Assembly: GCA_039707465.1 (NCBI GenBank)
Contig: CM077647.1
Span: forward strand, 44,701,110-44,765,109
Direction of reading: 5' to 3'
DNA: 64,000 nucleotides
From: Rhabdophis nuchalis
Taxonomy: Eukaryota > Chordata > Lepidosauria > Squamata > Natricidae
The notes below the pieces were generated by a model. The model had not been told where the DNA came from and made no database searches. It was given only the letters and a program-made list of their open reading frames with translations. A program made the translations under genes and the position numbers. Shown here one piece after another: positions 47,632 through 54,859 of the stretch. How positions within the stretch are numbered: the first letter of the stretch is position 1; each line of letters begins with the position of its first letter.

Positions 47632-49710
47632 CACGCGCGCACACCCTAACCCTAACACAGCCCTAATTTCAATTTGGCCAATACTCAAATGAGTTTTAGC
47701 CTCCCATAAAAACTTTTTCATTAACTTATCTGTTTAATAGAGCTAATAGGAAGTAACCCAGGATTCTCTCTTAAAATACACATATAAATGTAATGTTCAC
47801 TTAAAGATAACAAATAATACTTGACTTTTAGTTTTTGCAAGTGTATGCACTAAATGAAAATCTTTCCATAGCTAAAGTACTTATAAAGAAAGATATGGAT
47901 AAATTATAATTTATCCATTGTGTTTCAGTTAAGTAGCTTGTCTTGAATGCTGTAAAAGATGATCTCTTGTACTAGACTTTAGAAATTAAAATTATAGGAA
48001 AGAGTCTCTGTGAGGAATTCCCTCTTGCTCTGTGAGCATCCATTATCTTACTTTAAAATAAATTGGCAATGAGAAGCGTTCCTGAAGGCATCCTTCTGTG
48101 TAATTTAATAAAGATTTCCGTTACTCATCATCCAATGATAGGTTAATTATTTTTTAATTATTTTTGCTGAGCTGTCCCATACTTTAAGTAGTTTTGATTG
48201 TAATTTTGTAATTATCTTTTTATCATGGAATTGATCATTTTGTCTCAGATTTTAATCCTAGAGAAATAGGAATAATGTTCTTTAACCCTTCTATGATTTT
48301 AAGATTTCTATGGATCTTGGATATGCCAGTTACCAAACTTGTAAATTTAATATCAATTTGGGTAGAAATGGGTTGGAATTTCATTCATAATATAAAGTCT
48401 GTTATCTTTTCTAATTGAGATAATAATAGATCTAGAATTAACACAGTTCTGTTCGGTCCATTAGAGAAGGAGCCATCATTTTTTCTTCTCTCTATGGCAT
48501 ATCAATACATTTTATATACATTTATCCAAATTTGTCTCTAGTTTTTGGAATTGAGCTCTTGTTTTGAAATAAGTGAGGAAGACCTATTTAATTTATGAGA
48601 CATATTGTTAAAATAATATTATGTTCACTAAGACAAATTTGAAAAATTCAGGCACAAATCATTCACCATGAACTATCTATTTGAGCAATTTATACTGTCA
48701 GGATAAGGATGATTTAATAGATGACCAGCTGCTGTAAGGCTGTAAACTGAAATGATGATGCAATGATAATGAATCAGCAGGGTTATCACTTTAAGAGACT
48801 GTCTATATAAGAGAGGCCCTGTGAGGGCGTGTTCCTCTCCATGCTATAGTTGATGATTGATTCCCTGACTTTATCTAGTATGTATATTCTTTGTAGATAA
48901 ACCACTGTTTACTATATTTTGCTCCTGGGTTGTCTCAAAATAGCTACATTGTGCGCACTCTGACATAAAACCATAGGTTTGAAAATTATCATTATCAAAG
49001 CAAACATGAAAATCAAGTCTGCAGAAAGGAGGAATCTTGCCTACCTCTCAGCCAAAAGAGAATTGAGGGACAAAAAACAAAAACAGGTCAGAAAGTGGAT
49101 AGAAGGGGACCTTCTATAAGAAACAAGCAGAATTAATTGGAGCCACAACTTTGCCAATGTCATTTATAGTTCCATTCCCACTGGTTTCATTCATTCTAAA
49201 TTTCCTATGTGTAGTATTTGGAAATAGGTAAGTGGTAAAAATGACACTTTCAGAGAGAACCTTCATCTTCCAGTTACCTCAGTTACAGATGGATAACGAC
49301 ATACAGGTGGTAACAGGTAGACATATCCTTGGGAAATAGTAGTCTGATCCTGTAGCAGGATAAGGAGGATGCCTAGCCTGAGATCTATCTATATTCAAGC
49401 ACAAGCCAAATCCTTAGCCAAGGAAAAGAAACACTACAACTTCTTCTTTAAAAGAATAACTCATTTGGAGCTTTCAGGTGAGGAATGGCATTTAATACTA
49501 AACAACTAATCCAGATGTTCTTACTATTATACTGAGGGCAAAACCCCCCAAAATACTTACCTGAAGATATGCTTGATGGATTTTATCAAATAAGAAAGCC
49601 TGAGGCATTTCACTTGCTCTGTACTTGGCACGATCTAGTGAATGGTCTAAACATCCCTCTGTAGTAGAAGCAATAACTGTGGAGACAAGAGGACGGATTG
49701 CTCCTGCTGC
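25706..49710 (-). CDS. CRPPA: CRPPA (ISPD), 3' eight exons
   Basis: D-ribitol-5-phosphate cytidylyltransferase: makes CDP-ribitol from CTP and ribitol-5-phosphate in the cytosol, the donor used by FKTN and FKRP to build the laminin-binding glycan of alpha-dystroglycan. Minus-strand exons in order: 49561-49710, 46469-46573, 45310-45355, 38677-38774, 38168-38257, 37099-37191, 35392-35514 and 25706-25810. They sum to 810 bp, 269 residues plus stop, with all junctions phase 0 except the third/fourth (phase 1). The first three exons finish the IspD-like nucleotidyltransferase domain ([33 protein letters not shown]); the others form the vertebrate C-terminal domain. Exons for the N-terminal CTP-binding half are not in view. 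The splice sites are inferred from sequence. Confidence 0.93.
25811..26565. other. CRPPA intron, nothing recognised
   Basis: AT-rich intron sequence next to the terminal exon; no repeat identified. Confidence 0.35.
26570..26715 (+). mobile_element. tRNA-derived SINE
   Basis: CATGGCCTAATGGTTAAGGC (A-box) and AGTTTGAATTCC (B-box-like), then GTAAGGATATGGCTATCTGA and a (TTTA)n end. Same family as the SINE at 21735. Adjacent to the hAT element on its right. Confidence 0.7.
26770..26950 (+). repeat. 30-bp minisatellite in hAT left end
   Basis: About six units of GTGGGAGTGGCTTGCC plus AGCCATGTGACCGG; the same array is at 43140-43315 in copy 2. Confidence 0.9.
28345..28446. repeat. (TATAG)n microsatellite
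   Basis: About 20 pentanucleotide units; the homologous site in copy 2 (44327-44342) has about three. Confidence 0.95.
29001..29273 (+). repeat. 39-bp minisatellite, seven units
   Basis: Units start CCAGCGATTTTAGC or CCAGCGATATTAG and largely alternate, suggesting a 78-bp higher-order unit. The length is a multiple of three, so frames on both strands stay open without being genes. Confidence 0.9.
30076..31460. other. CRPPA intron, nothing recognised
   Basis: AT-rich. A GGGA/GGAA simple repeat is at 30170-30222; otherwise no feature seen. Confidence 0.35.
31464..31592 (-). mobile_element. CR1 LINE 3' end fragment
   Basis: The minus strand reads GACTAGAAGACCTCCAAGG, then TCCCTTCCAATTTTTATTCT, the CR1 3' terminus. 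Confidence 0.75.
31600..32620. other. CRPPA intron, nothing recognised
   Basis: AT-rich sequence without supported features. Confidence 0.35.
32718..34436 (+). mobile_element. L2 LINE, 5'-truncated, open RT frame
   Basis: Same subfamily as the element at 61484-63550. The 3' UTR ends CGCCTCGAGTCCCTTTGGGG then an (ATT)n tail (34417-34436). The 5' truncation is near 32718, within the pre-RT region, so the endonuclease is absent. Target duplication not resolved. Confidence 0.9.
32729..34246 (+). CDS. L2 reverse transcriptase ORF, uninterrupted
   Basis: 505 codons without stop or frameshift. RT blocks by residue: fingers [13 protein letters not shown] (63-75), [14 protein letters not shown] (99-112), motif [10 protein letters not shown] (133-141), motif B GVPQGSVL (191-198), motif [10 protein letters not shown] (224-232) with both catalytic aspartates. 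A long C-terminal region follows ([50 protein letters not shown]), ending FRLAGLG and stop. The start ATG is only the first in the truncated copy, not a native start. The element lacks its endonuclease, so the ORF cannot mobilise itself; it marks a recent insertion. Confidence 0.85.
   Translation: MGDCLLDPCPSWLVLASWEVTRGWLQEVVNASLSEGFLPASLKEAMVRPLLKKPSLDPALLSNYRPVSNLPFLAKVVESVVAQQFPRHLEEVDYLDPRQSGFRPGHSTETALVALVDDLWRARDGGCSSILVLLDLSAAFDTIDHGILLHRLGGLGVGGTVLRWFSSYLSGRSQFVLTGEQRSTSRPLTCGVPQGSVLLPLLFNTYMKPLGEIIRGFGVEYHLYADDTQLYISTPNHPNDAVAVMCQCLEAVRIWMGSNGLRLNPTKTEWLWFPAARFNQLMPSLAIGGEHLAPVDGVRNLGVLLDTRLSMEDQVTAVARRAFYQVRLVRQLRSLLDRDALCTVTHALVTSRLDYCNSLYMGLPLRCTRRLQLVQNTAARAIMRTSRFTHVTPLLRELHWLPVVFRVRFKVLVIIFKALHGSGPSYLRDRILPHTSSRPIRSHREGLLRVPSTRLCQRATPRGKAFSVAGPALWNDLPPDIRTTTDLRSFRLKLKTHLFRLAGLG
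34600..35391. other. CRPPA intron with a repeat fragment
   Basis: 35170-35300 carries fragments (CACTTAATGACC, TGCATTGCTTAGCAATGG) of a recurring repeat also seen at 23755-23815, 36645-36720 and 46950-47140. The remainder is unassigned. Confidence 0.4.
35392..35514 (-). CDS. CRPPA: CRPPA exon: [14 protein letters not shown]
   Basis: 123 bp, 41 codons, acceptor CCTTTTCAG, donor GTATGT. Reads [20 protein letters not shown], then [21 protein letters not shown] hAT element (35720-36822) lies 206 bp upstream in the adjoining intron. Confidence 0.92.
35720..36822. mobile_element. Non-autonomous hAT, 1103 bp
   Basis: Perfect 8-bp duplication CTATATCT (35712-35719, 36823-36830) and 15-bp TIRs (CAGGGGTCCCCAACC). 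GC-rich interior with an inverted repeat (about 36000-36105 against 36135-36235), then GA-rich simple repeat with (AAAG)n to 36645. The long minus-strand frames across it are composition artefacts. Lies in the CRPPA intron between the exons at 37099 and 35392. Confidence 0.93.
36546..36645. repeat. (AAAG)n / GA-rich microsatellite
   Basis: Long near-perfect GAAA run inside the hAT element. Confidence 0.95.
37099..37191 (-). CDS. CRPPA: CRPPA exon: LYPVV strand
   Basis: 93 bp, 31 codons, acceptor TTTTGTTAG, donor GTAGGT. Reads [20 protein letters not shown] and ends [11 protein letters not shown], matching the LYPVVV strand of the vertebrate C-terminal domain. Confidence 0.9.
38168..38257 (-). 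CDS. CRPPA: CRPPA exon: YYNFICIK
   Basis: 90 bp, 30 codons, acceptor CTCTTTTCAG, donor GTAAGTA. Reads [20 protein letters not shown] and on to [10 protein letters not shown]. The first residues repeat the HVK that ends the previous exon. Confidence 0.88.
38677..38774 (-). CDS. CRPPA: CRPPA exon: start of C-terminal domain
   Basis: 98 bp, 33 codons with the split first codon ([20 protein letters not shown] and on to NHVK). The acceptor TTTGCCAG was chosen over a later ATCACAG because only it keeps phase 1 and preserves the ISQE block known in vertebrate CRPPA. Donor GTGAGT. Confidence 0.88.
38775..41688. other. CRPPA intron, nothing recognised
   Basis: AT-rich. Frames at 38884 and 40210 are open but show no domain or coding signal. 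A short CATC repeat lies at 40757-40785. Confidence 0.35.
41690..41942. repeat. Two adjoining palindromes at a Helitron end
   Basis: First palindrome 41690-41761 centred in CTCTATATAAATTTTTATTTATATAGAG. The second has arms 41759-41847 and 41852-41942, the left arm being an inverted copy of the Helitron 5' end that starts at 41867. Confidence 0.85.
42183..42419 (+). repeat. 79-bp minisatellite, three units
   Basis: GTGGCACACTCC recurs at 42183, 42262 and 42341 with GGCCCATTTTTGGTCCCAGG in each unit. Confidence 0.85.
42388..43102. repeat. TAGG/GAGA composite satellite
   Basis: About fourteen irregular units, each AAATACAGTAGG, several GTAG repeats, then GGATAGAGAGAG-type purine runs. Confidence 0.9.
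43104..45128 (+). mobile_element. hAT-like element, copy 2, right end truncated
   Basis: Starts CAGGGGTGGGTTTCAAAA; homologous to 26733-30067 over the left 30-bp minisatellite, the AT-rich middle and the start of the GC-rich end. It has lost the 39-bp minisatellite and right TIR; instead it ends in a duplicated GC-rich hairpin block. Confidence 0.8.
44919..45128. repeat. Tandem pair of GC-rich hairpins
   Basis: Two units of about 110 bp, each running GGGTGGGAAGCAGTTGCGG to CCGCAACC-CCTCTCACCCCC, so each unit folds on itself. Confidence 0.8.
45310..45355 (-). CDS. CRPPA: CRPPA small exon, end of catalytic domain
   Basis: 46 bp: [15 protein letters not shown] plus one base (G), acceptor CTTTAG, donor GTATGT. 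Corresponds to the K-T-DL-AE end of the IspD fold. Ends in phase 1 and must join the exon at 38677-38774. The truncated hAT copy ends only about 180 bp away. Confidence 0.9.
45356..46468. other. CRPPA intron, nothing recognised
   Basis: AT-rich intron between the exons at 46469 and 45310, with a G-run at 45817-45826. Confidence 0.35.
46469..46573 (-). CDS. CRPPA: CRPPA exon: [10 protein letters not shown] region
   Basis: 105 bp, 35 codons ([19 protein letters not shown], then ..IEGPSDLWK), acceptor TTTCTACAG, donor GTAAGA. Corresponds to the T-DEA helix region of IspD enzymes. Phase 0 at both ends. Confidence 0.93.
46950..47140. mobile_element. Fragment of a recurring squamate repeat
   Basis: ACTTAATGACTGGTTGCTTA and GTGACCATTCAAAGTTATAA are typical of a repeat present in pieces at 35170, 23755 and 36645. 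Class not determined. Confidence 0.45.
47587..47630. repeat. (GT)n microsatellite
   Basis: About 20 GT units, followed by CGCACGCGCGCACA and two CCCTAA units. Confidence 0.95.
47660..48690. other. CRPPA intron, nothing recognised
   Basis: AT-rich; no supported feature before the solo LTR. Confidence 0.35.
48696..48965 (+). repeat. Probable solo LTR, 270 bp
   Basis: Begins TGTCAGGATAAGG and ends GCACTCTGACA (inverted TGTCAG/CTGACA). Has a TATA box TATATAA at 48804-48810 and AGATAAA before a T-rich end. The flanking five bases (TATAC, TAAAA) do not match, so the target duplication is decayed or absent. Confidence 0.6.
48970..49555. other. CRPPA intron, nothing recognised
   Basis: No feature supported between the solo LTR and the exon at 49561. 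Confidence 0.35.
49561..49710 (-). CDS. CRPPA: CRPPA exon: nucleotidyltransferase core
   Basis: 150 bp, 50 codons, acceptor CCCTAG and donor GTAAG. Begins [15 protein letters not shown] and contains [20 protein letters not shown]; the PQ-F motif matches the conserved TPQ-F strand of IspD-family enzymes near the active site. Phase 0 at both ends. This is the first exon visible; upstream exons lie to the right of the window or were missed. Confidence 0.93.
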
Positions 49711-50221
49711 CTAGGGTACAAAAATGTCAGCTTTAAAACAAGTCAAATCAAATGAAAGAGTTTAATCTTCACATACATTATTAACCGAATATACATACAG
49801 ATGAATTCCATGTGAATAAATGGCACACCAGAATTAATTGCACAAAATATTTATATATCAAGTTCATGCACGATCAACTAATTGCACTAGATAACATAAT
49901 TATTCAATGATACACAGATAATTAATCTAAACTCTTATTTATATTTTCTGTTGTTTCTAATTGGAATATTCATTATCATTACTTGATAATTAAGCTGACT
50001 ATCAAATTGACATACTTTATTAAGCTAGCTCTTAACATTGATTGAACGCTTTTATGAATGTATGGCAAAGTTTCTTTGAATTTGTATATCAAAGATTTTC
50101 TGAACAATATTGAAAATTATTGATGACTCTACCTTCAAATGGAACAACATTACGTGATCAAATGTGAATCAGTCATTATCAAAAATAACTTATTACAGTG
50201 ATCATTGTGAAACAGTTTACT
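49711..50221. other. Intron upstream of first visible CRPPA exon
   Basis: AT-rich; no exon or repeat recognised. Confidence 0.35.
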
Positions 50222-50223
50222 TA

Positions 50224-51732
50224 CCGTATTTTTTGGAGTATAAGACGCACCGGAGTATAAGACGCACCAAGGTTTTGAAGAGGCAAATTACAAAAAAAAG
50301 TAGGTAGGTAGGTAGGGAGAGAGAGGGAGAGAGAGGGAGAGAAATGCGAAAGGTAGGTAGATAAAGGGAGAGAGAGAGAGAGAGAAATAGAGGGAAATAC
50401 AATAGGTAGGTAGGGAGAGAGAGAATAGGTAGGTAGGTAGGTAAGTAGGTAAAGGGATATAGAGAGAGAGAAATAGAGAGGGAAAGAGAAATACAGTAGG
50501 TAGTTAGCGAGAGAGAGTGTCTGTGTAGGTAGGTAGGTAGGTAGATAAAAGGGGAGAGAAAGAAATGTAGAAGGTATGTAGGGGGAGAAGGAGAATGTGT
50601 GTGGGTGTAGGTAGGTAGTTAGAAAGATAGAGAGAGAAATAGAAAGATAGAGAGAAATACAATAGGTATGTAGGGGGAGAGGGAGAATGTGTGTGTATTG
50701 TAGGTAGGTAGAAGGATGAGAGAGAAATAGAGAGAAATACAGTAGGTAGGATGGGAGAGAGAGTGTGTGTAGGTAGAAGTGTATATATATATATATATAT
50801 ACACACTTCTAGAAAGTAGGGAGGGTGTGTGTGTGTGTAGTCAGGTAGGTAGAAGGAGAGAGAGAGAGAGAGAGAGAAATGGAGAAATACAGTAGGTAGG
50901 TAGAAAGAGAGAGAGAGGGAGATTAGGTAGGTAGGTTGATGTTCTCAGGTGTATTTATTTATTTATGTCCTGCAGAAGGAAATCGCAGACAAACCTTAAA
51001 ACTTCGTTTCTGCTTGCTCAGAAAAAGTTAAGAGCCTTCCGAAAGGTTGGGGGGGGGAGCCTTTGCACTCGGCAAACTTCCAAAACAGCCCATTTCTCCG
51101 TGAAAATGAGGCTGTTTTTTTAAAAATAAAAAGCATAAGTAGCCTTGGAGGGGGGGCTTGCAGAGTGAGCTGGGAGGGGGGTGAAAAATGAGCAAAAAAC
51201 CCGCCCCATTTACCCAGGAGACTAGGCACTCCATAAGGCTCGGCACAGCCAGTTTGGAGAAGGGGGCGGGGTTCCAGGAAGCAAAAAGGGTTTTTTTGCG
51301 CTTTGCATACTTCCTCCAAACTGCTCTTTCTCCGCGAAAACGGGGCCCATTTTCTTCAAATAAAAAGCATGACTAGGCTTGGGGGGGCTTGCAGAATGCT
51401 CCTGGAGGGGTGGGGGGACAAAAAACCGCCCCATTTATCGCGAAAATGGGCCATTTGTGGGTCAAATAAATTGCATGCATAATCCTATGGAGGCTTATAC
51501 AGTGCTGCTGGGGGCTGGGGGAGGGGGAAACGGCCCGTTTGAGGCTAATTTCTGCCCTCCCCAGCCCCGAGGAGCTCTCTGGAAGCCTCCATAAGACTAG
51601 GCACAGCCAGTTTGGTGAAGGGGGTGGGGTTCCAGAAGGCAAAAAATGCTGTATTCGATGTATAAGACGCACCCAGATTTTCAGCCTCTTTTTAGAGGAA
51701 AAAAGGTGCGTCTTATACTCCGAAAAATACGG
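50224..51732. mobile_element. MITE with CCGTATTTTTT TIR, satellite-bearing
   Basis: TA at 50222-50223 and 51733-51734. TIRs begin CCGTATTTTTTGGAGTATAA and CCGTATTTTTCGGAGTATAA. The left third is occupied by a TAGG/GAGA satellite; the right part has repeated GGCACAGCCAGTTTGG segments. No coding capacity. Confidence 0.88.
50303..50940. repeat. TAGG/GAGA satellite inside the MITE
   Basis: Irregular units of AAATACAGTAGGTAGG plus GAGAGA runs and GTGTGTGT, with a TA run at 50780-50800. Closely similar in unit to 42388-43102 and 54295-54735. Confidence 0.9.
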
Positions 51733-52262
51733 TATATTAAAACCTTTCATTGTCTAAACATTTCATTTCTGGTTCATTGATAACTAACTATAAAACATCT
51801 GTTTGCCTATTAAATTTGATTTAATACCTTTGTAAAGGAGTGCCATAACATTAGATTACCATATTTTTGGAGTATAAGATGCAGCAAGGTTTTGAAGAAG
51901 AAAATTTTTTAAAAAAAGTTTTTGCACTCTGCAAATCTCCCCAAAACAGCCTGTTTTTCTTCAAAAAAGGGGCATGGATAGTCCTTAGGAGGCTTGTAGA
52001 ATACTCCTGGGGGGAGGGCATAAAAATGAGCAAAAAATGCCCCGTTTTTCACAAAAACAAGCCTGTTTTTGTCCAAAAAAAAAGGGCATGGATAGCCTTT
52101 AAAAACCTTATGTGCTCCTGGGGTGGGTGGGTGGGGGAAATGGCCCATTTCCCGCTCATTTCTGCCCTCACTCAGCCTCCAAGAGCTCTCTGAAAGCCTT
52201 CTAAAAGCTATGCATGTCCATTTTGGTGAAGAGGTGGAGTTTTAGGAGGCAAAAATTGCTAC

Positions 52263-53880
52263 AGGTGAAATTCGAAAAATTAGAATATCGTGCAAAAGTT
52301 CATTTATTACAGTAATGCAACTTAAAAGGTGAAACTAATATATGAGATAGACTCATTACATACAAAATAAGATAGTTCAAGCCATGATTTGTCATAATTG
52401 TGATGACTATGGCGTTCAGCTCATGAAAACCTCAAATCCACAATCTCAGAAAAATTGGAATATTGTGAAAAGGTGCAATATTCTAGGCTCAAAGTGTCCT
52501 ACTGTAATCAGCTAATTAAGCCATAACACCTGCAAAGTGTTCCTGAGCCTTTAAATGGTCTCTCAGTCTGGTTCAGTAGGAATCACAATCGTGGGAAAGA
52601 CAGCTGGCCTGACAGTTGTGCAGAAAACCATCATTGACACCCTGCATAAGGAGGGAAAGCCCCAAAAGGTAATTGCAAAAGAAGTTGGATGTTCCCAAAG
52701 TGCTGTGTCAAAGCACATTAATAGAAAGTTATGTGGAAGGGAAAAGTGTGGAAGAAAAAGGTGTACAAGCAGCAGGGATGACCGCAGTCTGGAGAGGATT
52801 GTCAGGAAAAGACCATTCAAAAGTGTTGGGGACTTTCACAAGGAGTAGACTGAGGCTGGAGGCAGTGCATCAAGAGCCACCACACACAGACGGATGCTAG
52901 ATATGGACTTCAAATGTCATATTCCTCTTGTCAAGCCTCTCCTGAACAACAAACAACGTCAGAAGTGTCTTACCTGGCTAAAGAAAAACAGACCTGGTCT
53001 GTTGCTCAGTGGTCCAAAGTCCTTTTTTCTGATGAGAGCAACTTTTGCATCTCATTTGGAAACCAAGAACCCAGAGTAGCGAAGAAGAATGGAGAGGCAC
53101 ACACTGCAAGATGCTTGAAGTCCAGTGTGAAGTTTCCACAGTTTGTGTTGATTTGGGGAGCCATGTCATCTGCTGGTGTTGGTCCACTGTGCTTCATTAA
53201 GTCCAGGGTCAATGCAGCTGTTTATCAGGAGATTTTGGAGCACTTCATGCTTCCTTCCGCAGAAGAACTTTATGGGGATGCTGACTTCATTTTCCAGCAG
53301 AACTTGGCACCTGCCCACACTGCCAAAAGCACCAAAACCTGGTTCAATGACTGTGGGATTACTGTGTTTGAATGGCCAGCAAACTCACCTGACCTGAACC
53401 CCATAGAGAATCTATGGCGCTTTGTCAAGGGAAAGATGAGAGACATGAGACTGAACAATGCAGAAGGCCGCTATTGCAGAAGGCCGCTATTGAAGCATCC
53501 TGGTCTTCCATAAAACCTCAGCGGTGCCACAGGCTGATAGCTTCCATGCCACACCACATTGAGGCAGTAATTGCTGCAAAAGGGGCCCAAACCAAGTACT
53601 GAGTACATATGCATGCTTATACTTTTCACAGGTCCAATATTGTTCTATGTACAATCCTTGTTTTATTGATTGCATGTAATATTCTAATTTTCTGAGACTG
53701 TGGATTTGGGGTTTTCATGAGCTGTACGCCATAATCATCACAATTATGACAAATCATGGCTTGAACTATCTTGTTTTGTATGTAATGGGTCTATCTCATA
53801 TATTAGTTTCACCTTTTAAGTTGAATTACTGAAATAAATAAACTTTTGCGCTATATTCTAATTTTTTTGAGTTTCACCTT
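52263..53880 (+). mobile_element. Tc1-like transposon, 1618 bp
   Basis: TA at 52261-52262 and 53881-53882. Long terminal inverted repeats of about 190 bp (52263-52452 and 53693-53880) with AAAAATTAGAATAT, TTTATTACAGTAAT and AAAGGTGAAACTAATATATG motifs near the ends. Encodes one broken transposase. The TIR type is shared with fish Tc1 families. Confidence 0.93.
52555..53602 (+). pseudogene. Tc1 transposase, inactive
   Basis: Cut-and-paste transposase of the Tc1 group. The N-terminal paired-like HTH is readable from 52555 (TVVQKTIIDTLHKEGKPQKV, then CSQSAVSKHINRK). The DDE domain has D1 at 53031-53033 (LFSDESNF) and E at 53406-53408 (SPDLNPIENLW), but the second aspartate codon at 53301-53303 is AAC, Asn (QQNLAPAHTA). 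It is also broken by a stop at 52846-52848, a frameshift near 52985 and a 16-bp tandem duplication (53459-53474, 53475-53490); the C-terminus continues to 53602. Non-functional. Confidence 0.9.
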
Positions 53881-54058
53881 TATATTCATTGTATAAGATA
53901 CATCCAGATTTTCAGCCTCTTTTTTGAGGGGAAAAGGTGCATCTTATACTCTGAAAAATATGGGTAACTTAATTTAGTCAAATGATATGCTTATAGATAT
54001 CCTATGCTAAGCATTCATGGGAATGGTGAATTAATTTCTAATATAAATTAGATTGATA

Positions 54059-54854
54059 TCTATATAAATAAAAATGTTAAATAGTTTGTGCAAAGCCACT
54101 AATCTCAGAAAGTACTGCACCAATCGACACCAAACTTTCACACAATGTTCCCAAGGACTTCCGATGCAATCATACGCACATTTTGTATGCCTGGCACACG
54201 TGTGTCATGTGCACGATACACAAATGTAAAATGTACCCACTTATCAGGTTTTCACCTCCCTGTAGCTCCTCCCACCCGGCTGCTTCTTACATTTCCAACA
54301 GGTAGATAGGTAAATAGAGGGAGAAAGGAAGAAATACAGTAGGTAGGTAGGTAGGTAGGTGGATAGATAGATGGGGAGAAATACAGTAGGTAGGTAGGTA
54401 GAGGGATAGATAGATGAGGAGAAATATGGTAGGTAGGTAGGTAGATATATAGAGAGGGAGAAATACAGTAGGTAGGTAGGTGGAGGGATAGATAGAGAGG
54501 AAGAAATACAGTAGGTAGGTAGGTAGAGGAATAGAGAGAGAGGGGGAGAAATACAATAGGTAGGTAGGTAGGTGGATAGATAGAGGGAGAAATACAGTAG
54601 GTAGGTAGGTAGGTAGAGGGAGAAAGGAAGAAATACAGTAGGTAGGTAGGTAGAGGGATAGAGAGAGAGAGAGAAATACAGTAGGTAGGTGGGGTAGGTA
54701 GAGGGAGAGAGGAAGAAATACAGTAGGTAGGTAGGTTGGGGGTTATACGGTGGTTGTGTGTACGTGTTTGTGTGTGCAGGTGTAGATCTACACACAGATT
54801 GGGTGGCCATTTAACCAGACTGGGCCACAGTAACGCGTGGCCGGGTACAGCTAG
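54059..54854 (+). mobile_element. Non-autonomous Helitron
   Basis: 5' end TCTATATAAATAAAAATG after A (54058). 3' end CTAG (54851-54854) before T (54855), so inserted between A and T. A hairpin GGCCAC (54823-54828), 8-base loop, GTGGCC (54837-54842) precedes the terminus by 8 bases. These are the Helitron hallmarks. Contains a TAGG/GAGA satellite at 54295-54735. No Rep/helicase. Confidence 0.9.
54295..54735. repeat. TAGG/GAGA satellite inside Helitron
   Basis: About eleven units of AAATACAGTAGGTAGGTAGG with GGATAGATAGAG-type spacers. Confidence 0.9.
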
Positions 54855-54859
54855 TAATT

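Larger units (their letters stand above)
51859..53964. mobile_element. MITE split by a Tc1 element
   Basis: TA at 51857-51858 and 53965-53966. Ends CCATATTTTTGGAGTATAAG and the complement of CCCATATTTTTCAGAGTATA. Interior resembles 13748-14226. Interrupted at 52261 by a Tc1-like transposon. Confidence 0.85.

Noticed and set aside
47640..47656. Two CCCTAA telomere-like units
   Set aside because: Too short to be an interstitial telomeric array; sits at the end of a GT microsatellite.
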